A DNA stretch of 64,000 bases from Isoetes taiwanensis. Taxonomy: Eukaryota; Streptophyta; Lycopodiopsida; Isoetales; Isoetaceae. Below, one piece after another: positions 1 through 12,395 of this stretch (its first letter is position 1; each line of letters begins with the position of its first letter). Below the pieces are notes generated by a model. That model worked only from the letters and a program-made list of their open reading frames with translations, made no database searches and was not told where the DNA came from. The stretch is taken from positions 20,235,450 through 20,299,449 of the forward strand of contig JAJEKV010000019.1 of NCBI GenBank assembly GCA_021234155.1. The letters run 5' to 3'. The position numbers and the translations under genes are program-made.

Positions 1-96
1 GCCACTAGTAGAAACAGGATTTCCTTTGGCAACATTCATAAGAAGGTCAAATCCTGCCTCACTGAATGCTTCGTCGTCAAAGTTGTAAGCTGCCAT
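1..96 (-). CDS. Partial ORF open at the left window edge, unrecognised
   Basis: An ATG at 96-94 opens a 32-codon frame that reaches the window edge without a stop. The peptide is acidic and begins MAAYNFDDEAFSEAGF. It could be the first exon of a gene or transposase lying to the left, or chance. I recognise no family. The two alternating Asp/Glu-Ala-Phe phrases are the only visible structure. Confidence 0.22.
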   Translation of the reverse strand, partial: MAAYNFDDEAFSEAGFDLLMNVAKGNPVSTSG

Positions 97-559
97 AATT
101 GAACTTTACAGTGATACCAAGCTGTAGTGGTATAAAATGTCATAATTGAAATCTGCAGTGGTACCAAGCTGACTCCACACCAAATCTCCTGGCATACCTT
201 GCAAGCTATATCTGAACTACTATCTTTCTTACTAGTTAGGCTTCTTGGCTGTCCTAGTTTTGTTTTCGATCGAATGTTCCTCGTCATCTAAATCAAAAGA
301 GACCTCTTCTTTTTAAGAGCCCTCTCGGACTTAAATATGACATGTAGCTGAAATAAACAGCTAGACATCATGCCAAAGAAAAAAATAAAATAGAAAATTA
401 GATATACATAAGCATGCCATACTGAGGTTTGCCAATGGCAGGTGCCATTTGCCATATCAACATGCAGATTTTTTATATAGAGTTGCTAAAAACAAAAGCT
501 ACATGAAACATTTACACAACAATGATTCATGCTGCCTTCTTACAAAATATGCATGTTGG
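97..559. other. AT-rich stretch without recognisable gene
   Basis: No supported gene is seen. A short sequence near 430-460 (CAATGGCAGGTGCCATTTGC) resembles the palindromic core of the array that follows, so the repeat domain may fade in here. Confidence 0.4.
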
Positions 560-1780
560 GATTTCAAATGAGGCCATGCAATCCCAACATACATATTCCC
601 CATGTAGACCAACATGCTACTAACATTTGCAGAAGAGAGTCATGCTGGTCTTCTATCAATAATGCCCGCTGAGGATGCAAATGGCGCCATGGCACCATTT
701 GCATGGCTTGACATGCATACTTTGATAGCGTAATAACATCATGGTGTTTTGTTCTAAAACTAACAAGCATCAATATCAACATCATCCATGCAAGTCTACT
801 ATAGCAAATGCATGTTGAGGATGCAATTAGCGCCATGGTGCCATTTGCATCTCAGGACGCCATATACATGCTCTCAATAGTGCATGTTGATTTGCAAATG
901 GGGCCATTTATATGGCTTGGCATGCATACTTTGATAGATGCAAATGGCACCATTTGCATCCTCAAGTTGCCATTTACATGATATCAATAATGCGTGTTGA
1001 GGATGCATATGGCGCCATGGCACCATTTGCATGGCTTGGCATGCATAGTTTGATAGTTGTTCTAAAACTAACAAGCATCAACATCAGCATCAACTGTGGA
1101 AATCTGCTATACCAAATGCATATCGAGGATTCAAATGATGTGCATCCTCGGCATGTTCTGCTTTACCAAATGCATGCTGAGGAATGCAAATGGCGTTATG
1201 GCACCATTTGCATTCACCAGCATGCATCTGGTCTGGTATAGCAAATGCGTGGCGCCATTTCCATCCTCGGCATGCTTAAAAAATAAGATAAAAAAATGGC
1301 ACCTTAAGGGTGCAAATGGTCCCATAACGCCATTTGCATCCGCAACATGCCAAAAAAAAAGGGGGAAAGATGAAAAAAAGTGTGTTTTGGCATGCTCAAG
1401 ATGCAAATGGAGCCATTTGCATCCTTGAGGTGCCATTTTTTATTTTATTTTTTAAGCATGCTGAGGATGCAAATGCGCCATGGTGCCATTTGCATCCCCA
1501 ACATGCATTTGCTATACCAGACCAAATGCGTGCTGGTGAATACAAATGGCGCCATGGCGCCATTTGCATTCCTCAGCATGCATTTGGTAAAGCAGACCAT
1601 GCTGAGGGTGCACACCATTTGCATCCTCAATATGCATTTGGTATAGCAAACCTTTGTTCGAAAACTTTCAAGCATTAATAGCAGCGAAAAGTCACAGGAG
1701 GATTGCAGAAATGCATATTGAGGGGCCTAATGGCACCATGGCGCCATTTGTACCCTCAAATATGTATTTTTGCAACCTCC
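560..1780. repeat. Palindrome-rich complex repeat array A
   Basis: About 1.2 kb is built from irregular copies of a self-complementary core close to ATGGCGCCATGGCACCATTT. The copies are joined by GCATCCTCA/TGAGGATGC and GCATGC-type linkers that are themselves inverted relative to each other. Almost every copy of the core can pair with its neighbour, so both strands read alike and open frames occur on both strands by chance. Unit spacing is irregular, unlike a CRISPR or a classical satellite. A longer phrase recurs near 760-800 and 1065-1105 (CTAACAAGCATCAA...ATC), showing higher-order duplication. Confidence 0.8.
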
Positions 1781-2673
1781 GGGTCCTAAAAACAACAAGT
1801 AAATACCATGCATTAATGCATTTTATGTAGGCAAATGGCATTTCGAAGCCATTTTCCTCCACAAAATGCCTTATTGCATGTTGTTTACTCCACTAATCTA
1901 TCAAGAAAACATCTAACATGCATCAAACAAATATATATTTGAGAAACCGATGCTCTATTTGCCTGGGACAAAAATCAAGTAAAAGAAGAAGACCTTTGCC
2001 TTAGAGACTTGCCTTCCTGATTCTTTATGTCTAGAGTGATGAAAACAACGGCACTAGGTGCTAGGCACTAGGTGCTAGGTGCATTGCTAACAGCTACTGA
2101 ATCAAATGGACAGCATTGGGACAGAAAGAGAGGACTATGCAGGTGGCGGTCCAACAGGCCATCTAGCATGCTATCCAGGAGGCGGTCCAAACACGAGAAA
2201 CTAGGAGGAACTCAGTGGCAGGCAGCAGTGGCCGAGCTAGGCAGCACTGGCAGTCGAAGCTGGGAGGGGTTGCAGTGGAGTAGGCATCGCATACATGGAG
2301 GCTGCGGAGCTGGAGTGGGGGGCACGGTGGATATGGCGGAGCCTCTGGAAGCCATGGAACATTTGGCGGACCTATGAGGTGTGAGGTGGTCTTAAATAAG
2401 ATGCCCGCTCAAACTTGAAACCCCTCCACCTGCCCAAATTAAAAACCTATCAAAATTCAAAATCTTCACCCAAATTCAAGAACCCCGCCCAAATTCAAAT
2501 TTTGAAATCCCAAATTTAAAATTACTGCCTAAAAGACGAAGCCAGTTGATTCGTCCTTGTAGCAGAAGATTCCAGCTCATATTTGGTATTGTTGTTGCTG
2601 CTCGGTTGCTTATATAGATCCTTTTATAGGCGGATGCATGGTCTTCGACAGTTCTTTACCGATCGGCACTTCT
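1781..2673. other. Non-coding spacer with simple repeats
   Basis: No recognised gene. A short tandem of GCACTAGGTGCTAG occurs at about 2050-2085, and CCAAATTCAAA-like phrases recur at 2420-2520. An ORF at 2072-2377 is Gly/Arg/Ser-rich, has no recognisable domain and is not annotated. Confidence 0.4.
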
Positions 2674-2703
2674 CTGTGTGCGTGTGTGTATGTGTGTGTG
2701 TGG
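2674..2703. repeat. (TG)n microsatellite next to LINE poly(A)
   Basis: An imperfect TG dinucleotide tract directly abuts the 22-T run of the LINE tail. It lies on the 3' side of the minus-strand LINE, so it may be part of the insertion target. Confidence 0.75.
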
Positions 2704-2725
2704 TTTTTTTTTTTTTTTTTTTTTT

Positions 2726-3888
2726 GAAATCTGTAATCAAAAGTTTCATGGACTTAAAAAAAAAACCATGAATCCCAGTTCATGAATATCGGATACATTA
2801 TAAAATAGGTACCATTGACACTTAATGTAACAATCAGACTTCATTGAGCATCAATCAGATCTTGCATTGTCAGGTCAGCTACAACTCTTCTTCCCATAAT
2901 ATTCAGATGAATATCCAGCTCATCAACTGGGAAGTTTATAAAATCTAACAGGAGTAAGACCAGAGCCTCGCTCTTTTGCTGCCAAAGGTGAAAAAACTTT
3001 ATGAAGCATCGTCTCAAAGCATTATATCTTCTACCTCACTTCCTTTCAGCAATTCCTTTAACGACATTGCATGAACCGTGGCCAGCTTGAGCTGGACAAA
3101 TCTGTCTACCAGTTCCTGTCTTGATAATGTGGTGTCCTCCTCATCTAAATTGGTAGCTTCACTCATTGCTCTGACAGCTCCCTCCTGTCTGCTCAATCTC
3201 CTCAGCTCTCCTATGTAAAACATCATCATCAAGTGTTAGATTCATAATAAGAAAATCATAGGCACCCTAGTATTTCCCTAGCCTATTCCAGGCCTGATCA
3301 TCCTTCTTTCCTTTCAGGAGATTATATGCCACAGCTGCTACCTGTAACTCATCAACAAAGACCTTTTTAAGCCAAATCAGACATGGCCTTTCATTTCCAA
3401 CAGCCACTCTATTCTTGTGCTTCCAGATTGCTCAACAACATAATGTTCTCGTTGTGTTTACCATTCTGGAATCAGAATCAATGAATTGTAAGAAATTGGA
3501 TTCACCCGGAGTTCCGTGGTTGATTTGGGATGTCCAACTCCAAAATTTAACAATCTAAAGTATAGGAATTTCTGATTAGAAGTCTCCACAATACCACATA
3601 GAGGACAATCACTAGAGATTTTGTCATCGAATTTGGATCTTTTATGATTTATAGGGAGACTTTGATGTATAACTAACCATCTAAAGGTTTTGACTTTGTT
3701 GGTTGTGTATAAAGCCATCCTTTAGCACACATGCCTGCAATCTTTCCTTCATCACATCCCCAGAGTCTTGCTGCCTTGGACGACTTTTGCCCATATAAAG
3801 CTTTATACACATCCCTGACAGAGTAAAATTCTTTATTTTTTAATAGCCACTGGCTAGTTTTGATTAAATTCATCATATCTTCCGACAT
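2726..3888 (-). pseudogene. LINE C-terminal cysteine region and 3' UTR
   Basis: The minus strand reads a WLVIHQSLPINHKR segment followed by CPLCGIVETSNQKFLYF at about 3620-3550. This is the Cys-His segment (zf-RVT) found C-terminal to plant LINE reverse transcriptase. The remainder to 2726 is 3' UTR with small chance ORFs. Confidence 0.7.
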
Positions 3889-4402
3889 TTGCCATCACCT
3901 TATGGTAGATTTTCTTGTCAATGTCAGATCCTTGGTAGCTTTCGTAATTTCCGCCATGATTTCCATCTATTGCCACGCCTGAGATCCTCTATAATCTAAA
4001 TACCAGCTTCTACCCATTGCATATACTTTTGTGGATGTTGGAGGGCCAAACATCCAATACCTTCTGGAGCCAATTCAGGATGCCAAAAAAAATTCGGATC
4101 TTTACAGATTGCATCCAGCATGGGAGATTTAAAGCACAGGGATGCCTCATTCCAAGCTTGAATCATATTTGTAACTATATTCGATGCACCTTTTGGAGGG
4201 GACACCAAAAAAAAGCCGAGTCTGGAAGATTATGCTTGATCGAGTGGCTGCCCAAAGGGAGGGATTCTTGGAACTAGTAGCTTGGGAAAGGTTTGGATGC
4301 ATAGGTATCCCGCCAGATCATTTTAGCTGCCAGTGCCTGAGCTTGAACAAAGAGATCTTTGCATCCTAATCCCCCTTCTTTTTTAGATTTGACTAGATCA
4401 GT

Positions 4403-5560
4403 CTAGGCAACTTTGTGTGCACCCTGCCAAACGAATTTCCTAATAGCACTTCCAATTTTCCTGTAAGATGCCTTGTCTCCAACAATGACTGAGGAGAAGC
4501 AAACATGTGTACTCCCAATAACTGCATTAGCTATTTCGACCCTGCCAATCAGGGATAAAGAGAATGAATACATGGAAAGCTTCTTCTTGATTCTTGCTAC
4601 TATTGGTTCCCATAACCCATGCAAGGACCTATTGAGAGCTAAGGGGATACCTAGAATAGGTGTGGCAGCCTGTTTGTCAAGCACCTTGATTCCCTGTATG
4701 TCTTTCATATGAGAATCCAGAATAATAGCACATTTACTTCTATTCAACTTTACACTTGCTACATCTCCAAATCTATCCATTGCTTTTAGAAAATTCTCCA
4801 AGCTTCTGTCATCATTCTTAATAAAGGCAAAAGTATCATCAGCGTATTGCATGATGGAGAAAGTTCCATTATCTTTGGTTAGTTGAAGACTGGCAATATC
4901 CTTATCTTCCTCCAACTGGTAGACTAAACGTGTTACTATTTCAGCTACCATCAGAAATAGATAACGGGCCAGAGGGCACCCTTGCCTCATTCCTCGTCTA
5001 CATGAGAATGATTTTGTAGGAGTGCCGTTGATAATTAAGGCAGAAAAGGCTGTGGAATTAACACTCCAAATTTTGTTATAGACCACTTGAAAAAACCCAG
5101 GTGATTCATTGCTTTCTCCAGGAATTGCCAACTTATGGTGTCATATGCTCTCCTAAAGTCAACCTTCAAAAGCATGCAATTCTGACTTGACATAGCATTT
5201 CAGTGCAGTCCTTCACCTGGTCTAATGTAATTGTCTAAGATGTTTCTTACTGATTGATAAGGGTTTATAATCTCCATCAAAATGGTTTTCAGCCTGTTTG
5301 CCAGTATTTTTGCCAAGACCTTATAGGTTGTATTGGTTAAGAAAATAGGTCTCCAGTCATCAAGATATATGGGAGCCTCTACCTTTGGAATTAAGGTAAT
5401 ATGGCTTGCATTAATAGCAGGGTTTAGTGTCTTGGCTTTTCAAGCCTCCTGGAAAAAGATAATTAGATCATTCTTCATTTCCTCCTAGAATTCGACATTA
5501 AAATTAGGTTGAAATCCATCTGGCCCTAGGCTCTTACCTGCAGCCATCAATTTTAATGTA
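4403..5560 (-). pseudogene. LINE reverse transcriptase remnant
   Basis: Seen on the minus strand are a LIPK-type motif (ITLIPKVEAPIYLDDWRPI near 5400), KVDFRRAYDTISW near 5160, GMRQGCPLARYLF near 4985, the catalytic box QYADDTFAF near 4850, and a C-terminal GRVEIANAVIGS. These are the successive fingers and palm blocks of L1-clade reverse transcriptase. The largest open piece is 242 codons (5131-4403). Upstream blocks lie in other frames with stops. Confidence 0.88.
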
Positions 5561-6234
5561 TTCCAAATTTCCTTCTCTTGGGGGACTGCCAACAATTCCT
5601 CATCTTTGATTTCTTTCCTTCTGGGATATTTTTCAAGAGTTCCTGCAAAGAATTTCCATCTACATCATAATTGGCAAACAACTTCCTATATTCATCTTGG
5701 AAGTAGTTCCCAATATCATTTTGGTCTTCCAAACATGTCCCTTCTCCAGTTTGAACAGATAAAATCCCATTATTAATCATTCTACTTCTAGCTGCCCTGA
5801 AGAAAAAAGCAGAGCTACCTTTATCCATACCATTAATGTATTTGCATCTACTCCTCACAGATAGGGCTTTAGCTTCCCTCTCCTCCACAATCTTGACTTT
5901 TCTTTCTAGGATCTCCTCCTTTTCCTGTAGTCCCCGGTTGTCCTTATTAACAAATAATTCTTTCCGGATATTCTTCATTTCCTCATAGACTCTTGTTTTT
6001 CTTTTTTCTTTTTTCTTTTTTCTGGTCAAACCATGCCTTGCTCCATTTTTTAATCCAAACTTTAACCTGTTTCATCTTGTCCAAGATGGCTTTCATTGAT
6101 TCTGTTTTTGGGATAGGGTCGAGGCTCTTATATAGCACCTTGAATTCCTCACAGAATTTTTTGTTTTGAAGCAGATCCGTGGGATGTCCCTCCCTCCCCC
6201 ACCCCCAATTCTTGGAAAAAGACTTGTCCTCCAT
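5561..6234 (-). pseudogene. LINE endonuclease-RT linker remnant
   Basis: A lysine- and glutamate-rich linker carries the plant LINE phrase GMDKGSSAFFFRAARSR near 5830-5790 and a preceding coiled-coil-like stretch. It joins endonuclease to reverse transcriptase. It is broken between frames near 6000. Confidence 0.6.
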
Positions 6235-6910
6235 AATCTGGAGAAAAATGATCAGAGATTGAATTTCCTACATCACATGATATGATGACATTATCCAATA
6301 AATCCATAGACTTATTTAGCATGTAGAATCTACCAAGAAGGCAATATGTTCTATGCTCTCCTTTCCTCTTATTACTCCACGAATATACATTAGAAGATGG
6401 AGGAATATAACTATTATTCTGAATTAGCAGATCCCATGACTCGCTTTCTTTCTTGGACATGTTTAACCTTTTCTCCAGTTTCTGGTCCCATATGGGAGTA
6501 TTGTTAAAATCTCCAGTAATCTATATATTATCCAATTAGTTGGCTTCAATCCATTGCCTAATGTGGAACCATTGTTCAGCTCTTTCCCCTGGCTCAGTGG
6601 ATGCATAAACATTTATAATTCCAACTGATACCTTCCCTATTCCTAGAACTGCCACAATCCATCTTCCTGAAGGGTGTCTGAATTTGGAGACACATTTGAA
6701 TCCCTTCCATATCATACAAATTTTTCCTTGAGTTCCATCAGGTTGAGCACATACTGAGTCACCTTCAGGCATAATCCAGCTGCCAAGCTTACTTGTTCCT
6801 GACAGTGTAGTAGGATTATATCAGCCTTCATTTCTTTAAGGGCAATTAGAGCTCTTTTTCTTTTGAGAGGGTCTTTGATTCCTCTCAAATTCCATGTTAC
6901 AATTCGCTTA
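6235..6910 (-). pseudogene. LINE endonuclease domain remnant
   Basis: The typical order of exonuclease-endonuclease-phosphatase motifs is present: TWNLRGIKDPLKR near 6890 (usual WNxRG), a VYAST segment near 6610, ITGDFNNTPIWD near 6510-6480 (GDFN active-site block), and a SDH near 6250. In LINEs this domain nicks the target DNA for target-primed reverse transcription. The motifs fall in different frames, so the gene is broken. Confidence 0.8.
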
Positions 6911-7033
6911 AACAATGTGGAAATTGAAATTTCTTTCTTAACTTCTATGCAGATAAGATATTCCTTGTATGCCTTCTCAAGTTGACTGCTGGACTGTTTG
7001 ATGTGAATTGGACCCTTCTTTTTCCCTTCTTCA

Positions 7034-9232
7034 TTGTTGGGGGATGTAGAATCTCTCCACATCCTCACTACTAACATTCCCAAGTTCTTTGATAGTTTTT
7101 GGGGCAGTCGAGATTGGCTTTTCAGTAGAAGGTGGCACCTCTTGACCCTTTGGACTTATTGGGATCTTGGATTGAGAATCCATAACCAGGCCAGAGGGTC
7201 TTATAAAATCCTGTGCCATTGTGTCTACCATACCTTGGCTCTCTGGGAGACTTATAAGGTCATTGGTATTGGATTTCTCCTGAGTATCTATGAAAGAAAG
7301 GTTTAAATCTTGCGTATCTCCTTCTGAGACTTCCATTGGTGACCTTCTAAGGAACTTATAGTTTCCTTTCTCTTTCCTTTGAGCATCCAGTGGAGTTTCT
7401 TGAATAGTTTCAACCTGTTCAAGCTCTCTTTGCAGCTCCTCATCTTTTTCTATAATTTCTAGGAGAACGTCATGCATCTCAGGGCATATCTCTTCCTCCT
7501 TTTCTGGAAAATTAATTGCGAGGAGGGTAACTTGGGACCTCGAACCTTCTCCGTTGATGAGAACAGTTCTTCCCTTTGATATATTCGAGTCTGAAGATTC
7601 CGGGTATTCATTTATAGGGGGAAGAGATGGTTCACATATTGCAAGTGTGGTACTCCTTATTAAGTGGGCAGTAATCTCCAGACAGTCCTTCTGTGCAACC
7701 TTCTTCCCCTTATCTGCTTCCAATTCTGTTGGGCTTATGGGTCTATTAGAAGCTTCCAATTCCCGACCATTTGGACTCACCAATACTTCGATTTGTTATC
7801 CTATTATTCTCTACTTTTTTCCTCCATTCTTTCCTTATTTTCGATGATTCTTGTTTCTCCAAGTCCTCATTTCTTTGAGTTTTTAATCTTTTGCTTCTTG
7901 GCTTTTTTATAGGCACTTCCATCTTTATTCCTTTTATGCTTATTTACCGCGGTACACTGCTCCCTCGAATTTGCTCTTGAGAGCTCTGGAACAGGAGGTG
8001 GGCAGGCCTTTATTAATGTCATCTTTGGATCCTTCATCCATTTACCTTGGCATAGACCTCCTCCATGCAGTCGAAGACCACATATATTACAAGAAATTGG
8101 GATATCCTGCCAATTCAACTTGATAGTTTTGGTTTCCCGAAAAAATCGTATTCCACAAAATTTGGGATAGGATATTTGGAAGTTGGTTACTATGGCTATA
8201 CGATGATGATCCCTGATATGGTAGAACTTGAAAGCCTATACATGTCCTACACTTTGGATGTCACAAGGCAGTGGGATAAGCTAGCTAGTCTATACAAGAT
8301 TAGTCTAGTATGGACCTTAAACAAAGTACCAGGATATTCAGTTGAGTCCAAATCCTTGGGGCTCTCTCGAGGACTGCTTCCTACCCAATGTAGTCACTGA
8401 CCTTTGTGAAAAGTTATTTGAATATTTCTTCATGCCAGTACATCGGGCTAAGGCCTTGTACAGAAGATGAGGCTAGATGGAAAAGTTTATTCAAATCCTG
8501 GGGGTCAAATTTAGGATCCCATTTCTGGAAATAGAATTGGGTATTTGCCTTATATATAGTTCCTTCCTTCAGCAGGATCTGAACCGTGTTGGTGTTTCTA
8601 CATTCGACCACAAAAAAGGGTAAGTTCGGCCAGTATAGACCTGCAATCTAAATATTCTTACTGATCTTCATCCATTCCATTTTTATCAGGCTGAATTTCA
8701 CGCCCTCATGTCTGATACATCCTATTACTGCCTTAGATTGTAAATGATTTAGTCTATATAGCACAAAGGAGTGTTAAAGAGAAGGAATACCTTTAAATTC
8801 ATGTTTTATCTTCCGTTTCTGCCTTCTTAAGATCGACCTTTGTTCTTCATTAATCTGATCCAGCATCTACTGCACCAAGTGGCTTTGCATTTGGACCGGA
8901 GATATTGTTTACATTCTGGTTCTGCTACCCTCTGCCATCGTTGGAATCAGCCAATCTCCGCATGCAAAAAAGGGTTTTTTAACCTCACAGCCCCGTCCAA
9001 CATTCTCTGCTAATGTTCGTACCATATCTATAATTTGGCCTTGCATTTGATTTGACAGCTTTCGAAAAAGACCTTTCTTCTGTACCCATCTGCCCTCATC
9101 TGTCTCTTTCCTTCCATTTGTCGCCATCACATCATAGTTTGCACTGCTAAGAGTTTCAAAAACTTTGTCCCATGGTCCCACCTTACTTCCATGGCCAGGG
9201 TTTGGGCCATCTCCAGATTGGCCCATCACCAT
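7034..9232 (-). pseudogene. LINE ORF1 (gag-like) remnants
   Basis: Three separated open stretches (9232-8909, 8118-7867 and 7783-7034) lie upstream of the endonuclease. The middle one contains CNICGLRLHGGGLC, a cysteine/histidine cluster of the position and kind seen in the zinc-knuckle region of plant LINE ORF1 proteins. The last is a 250-residue Ser/Pro/Glu-rich tail. ORF1 proteins bind LINE RNA. The assignment rests mainly on position, since sequence identity is weak and the frame is interrupted repeatedly. Confidence 0.55.
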
Positions 9233-9544
9233 TTCCTTATCTGTTCACTACCTTACCTGAGGCGCTCTCTCATTCCGCCCAAACTCAGTAGCTTCCCTCG
9301 GCATACTCGATCGGCGCTTCTAGGCGGCTTCTTGCAGTCATTTATTTGTAGGTGCATTAGCTGTTTGCACAGGTTTTTTTTGGGCGCTTCTCTTTGAGGC
9401 ATTGCAGAAATCTTATAGGAACCAGATACTCCACTCGTCGACAGTTTTTCCACCAAAATGCTAACCAACACACCCAGGGAAGTCCTCTAAAATGCCTTCT
9501 TTATTGTTGGATGCATCGTCTTCTTTCTATATTTCAATAGTTAT

Positions 9545-10260
9545 ATTCATTTTGAAATGGCGCCATAGAACCATTTGCGGGCTCCAAATGATTCTATGGC
9601 CATTCGTGGGGAAGGGGAGGGGCATATACCCTCCAAACGGCGTCATTTGGGTTCCCCCCGGCAACCACCAAATGGTTCCATGGCACCATTTTGAGGGGTA
9701 TACATCCCCCCTCCCCCACCCCCCACCTCGTTGGCACCCAAAGGGGGGGCATGTATACCTCCCAAATAGCGCCATGGGGCCATATGGCACCATTTGGGGG
9801 TGCCCAGGGGGGCATGTATACCCTCCAAACGGCGCCATTTGGGGGATGCCAGGAGGGGCATATATACCCCCCAAATGGTGTCATTGAGCTACTTGGAGCT
9901 CCAAATGGCTTCATGGTGCCATTTGGGAGGTGCCAGAGGGGGTAGGTATACCCCCCGAATGGCGCCATGGAGCTATTTGGAGCCTCCAAATGGTTCCATG
10001 GCGCCATTTGGGGAGTGTCAATGGGAGCAAGTATACATATGAATGAATGGCTCCATGGCGCCATTTGGAAAGTGCTAAGGGGAGCAAGTATGCATGTGAT
10101 AGAGGATCCTCCATCACATGTACACGTGCTCCTCTTGGCACTCCTCGAATGGCTCTATTTGAGGAGTGCTAGTAGGAGTAGGTACACATGTGATGGAGGA
10201 AATGGCACTATAGTTGGGTGTCTGAGAGGGGAAATGGCGCCATGACACCATTTTCATGGC
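9545..10260. repeat. Palindrome-rich complex repeat array B
   Basis: About 0.7 kb of units of roughly 60-70 bases is built around CAAATGGCGCCATGGNNCCATTTGG-like palindromes, with purine/pyrimidine linkers such as GGGGGGCATGTATACC. The core is the same as in array A (ATGGCGCC flanked by AAATGG/CCATTT), but the linkers differ and are far more G/C-rich. Overlapping open frames on both strands (Gly/Pro/His-rich) are by-products of the repeat, not genes. Confidence 0.8.
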
Positions 10261-10433
10261 GTTGCTTTTCCCTTTAGACCCAATAGTGACATTTCATGTT
10301 GAAAATAATGCCGTTTTCATGTATTTTTTGCTTATTTTTTGGTTTTTGCATGCAGGTTTCAATTTCAATTGTATAATCTATTCGTGGTGAAGAGAATCAT
10401 CCTTCATGGCAAGGATGTGGATCCATTGAGATA

Positions 10434-10897
10434 TCACGTGGTGCCATCCATTAAACTTCCAATCCTATGTTGGTGTGCAGATAAAACAATACTTGTAGGA
10501 ATGCCATGTAGACGAAAGATGTCATGAATAAAGATATTAGCAGTTTCCTTTGCTATTATTGTTTTCCTAACTGCAAAGACATGAGCATGTTTGGTTAATC
10601 TGTCAATCACCACAAGTATAGCATCCTTTCCTGTTTGTGTCCTTGGCAATCCCACTATGAAATCCATGCTAATAAATTCCCATTTTCTTTCTGGAATAGG
10701 TAATGGCTGCAAAAGGCCAGGTTCCCTTATCTGTTCTGCCTTAACATGCGAACATATTACACAATTTTGGATATACTTACGGCATGATACAATCATACCC
10801 CCAAGATAACCTCATTTGTGGAGCTAGGAATAACCATTATGCTTTATGAATTGCACCTACCTATACTAGACTATAGAATACTCCAAAACCATGTTCA
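10434..10897 (-). pseudogene. Ty3/gypsy integrase fragment, minus strand
   Basis: The minus strand encodes CVICSHVKAEQ (end of the integrase HHCC zinc region) followed by KWEFISMDFIVGLPRT and VVIDRLTKHAHV. That is the first part of a Ty3/gypsy integrase core with its first catalytic Asp. The frame stops near 10434 and is cut on the other side by the 5' LTR at 10903. It belongs to an older minus-strand gypsy copy that served as target for the 35.6-kb element. Confidence 0.85.
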
Positions 10898-10902
10898 GAC
10901 AT
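10898..10902. repeat. Target-site duplication GACAT, left
   Basis: These five bases directly precede the LTR start TGTGACG and match the five bases following the far LTR end at 46535-46539. Five bases is the usual duplication length for Ty3/gypsy integrases. Confidence 0.8.
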
Positions 10903-12394
10903 TGTGACGTTCCCTGGAAATATATGACATAAATACATATATTTCCAGGTCCATCACTATACAAGTCTATCACCATAGCCTTGAATGCCATAGATTAGTG
11001 GCAATAGGGGGCATGACTAAGTTATTCAGATAACTTAGCCAACCTTAGGTTATGACTATTTCCCACATGGCCTTAACCTATTGGGAAGCCGCCACACAGA
11101 AACACGCCATTGGAGCCACGTGGCAGGTGACATCAACCCTAACCTATAAATGGCCAGACTCTAACCCTAGGCCATTTTTCTTTTCGCGCTTGAAACTTCG
11201 CTTCGAGAACCGTCTTCTGTAGCACAGTCTAGAGCGTGTGCGCATCATTAGAGTTCTTAGTAGATCATCTGAAAGTTAGAACTCCAGATGAGCTAGTATT
11301 TTGTATCTTTGGTAGAGCCTTCCTAGAACCCTTAGTCTAGATCTTGAACCTTAATCAATGAACCCTAACTGTAAGTTAGATGTATATGATTAGGTTTAAA
11401 TAGTATTCTCATTATTATCATGTTATGTAGATATGTGATGTTGGTTGATCATGTTTGCTCCTCTTATATTGGGAAGGGGGGTAGAGACCTAGTAGCCATT
11501 ACTTAGTGATGCTCCTAGTTTAGACCCCTTAGTTCCTATTATATGTGGCCTGTGCATAGAAACCCACCGGGCTACGGGGGCTATGATATGACTTAGCACC
11601 ACATAATGGGGCTAGAGGCAAAGTGGAGGGAGGTCCCTGTTGAGCGCGGCTACTGGGGACCCATAGCGGGCTAGGCCTATAGCCAGTCACTTCAAGTGGG
11701 CCGGGTATGGGTTCGACATCTCCGGGGGCAATGGTGTCGCCACTGCCTCTCAAGAGTTGCATGTGTAAGCCTGGCTCTTGTTTAGGGGGGTTCAGTCGGG
11801 TAAGAATCAGGTGTCGTCACGATTCTCTAGCCGCCCATGGAGCCTCTAGACCCCGGGACGGGAAGGGAGATGCAACCTTTTCTCTCATCGGACTGGGGAG
11901 ATGCAACCCGGAGCAGTCTCGATGGGTGATACCATGAGATTGCGTATCTAGCAGGTTATAATCATGCTAGAGCCTGATTTAGCCCATCTGCGATGGAGTG
12001 GTCAACCCTAGCGGATGGAGTGGTCAACCCTAGCGATTGTCTATCGCCATTGTTATGCCTCGGTCTGCTCTATCTTGTGGCCTAGCCATCAGTCTACGTC
12101 CCCATGAGTTCGAGCCTTGGGTAGGAGCTCTCATGTTTTATGGCATATATTTATCTCTATTGTGTCTATGGATGGATGGATGCGCTACCCTTCGAGGTAG
12201 TTCGATGTATTGTCATTGTTAGTGCTAACATTATTTATGCTTCTGTTGTCATAGGAGCCCATAGGGGCAGGGGGCGCAAGACACCTTCGTTTCCCCTTCC
12301 CGCACAGGGAGGGCCCGTGCGATCGAAGGACTGGATGGGGGATTTCGTACAAAGTGTATGGTCGGACGCCATATATTTTGTAGGGAGCGTCATA
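10903..12394 (+). repeat. 5' LTR of the nested gypsy element
   Basis: A 1492-bp LTR, TGTGACG...GCGTCATA, is followed after one base by the primer site. It matches 45450-46534 over long stretches but lacks about 110 bp that the 3' copy has near 45810-45920. It also retains about 590 bp (roughly 11740-12330) that the 3' copy has lost. Substitutions are frequent, so the insertion is not recent. Confidence 0.85.
11117..11151 (+). promoter_or_regulatory. LTR promoter: G-box and TATA box
   Basis: CACGTG at 11117-11122 (within GCCACGTGGC) lies 22 bases before TATAAAT at 11145-11151. The same pair is conserved in the 3' LTR (TATAAAT at 45692-45698). The arrangement fits an LTR U3 promoter under bZIP/bHLH-type G-box control. 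That function is inferred from motif identity only. Confidence 0.6.
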
Positions 12395-12395
12395 A

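Larger units (their letters stand above)
2704..9232 (-). mobile_element. Decayed L1-type LINE, minus strand
   Basis: Read on the minus strand, the element runs from ORF1 remnants (about 9232 to 7034) through an apurinic-type endonuclease (about 6910-6235) and a reverse transcriptase (about 5560-4403) to a zf-RVT-like cysteine segment (about 3600) and a 3' UTR. It ends in a 22-A tail, seen as T at 2704-2725. This order and the poly(A) are diagnostic of plant L1 LINEs. Many frameshifts and stops break every ORF, so it is dead. The exact 5' end is uncertain and may extend to about 9471. Target duplications were not identified. Confidence 0.85.

Noticed and set aside
560-1780. CRISPR-like array
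   Set aside because: Unit spacing is irregular, the spacers are themselves repeats and the context is a plant nuclear genome, so this is a palindromic repeat array.
9594-10245. Overlapping Gly/Pro/His-rich ORFs on both strands
   Set aside because: They are produced by the palindromic repeat, are open on both strands at once and lack any domain.
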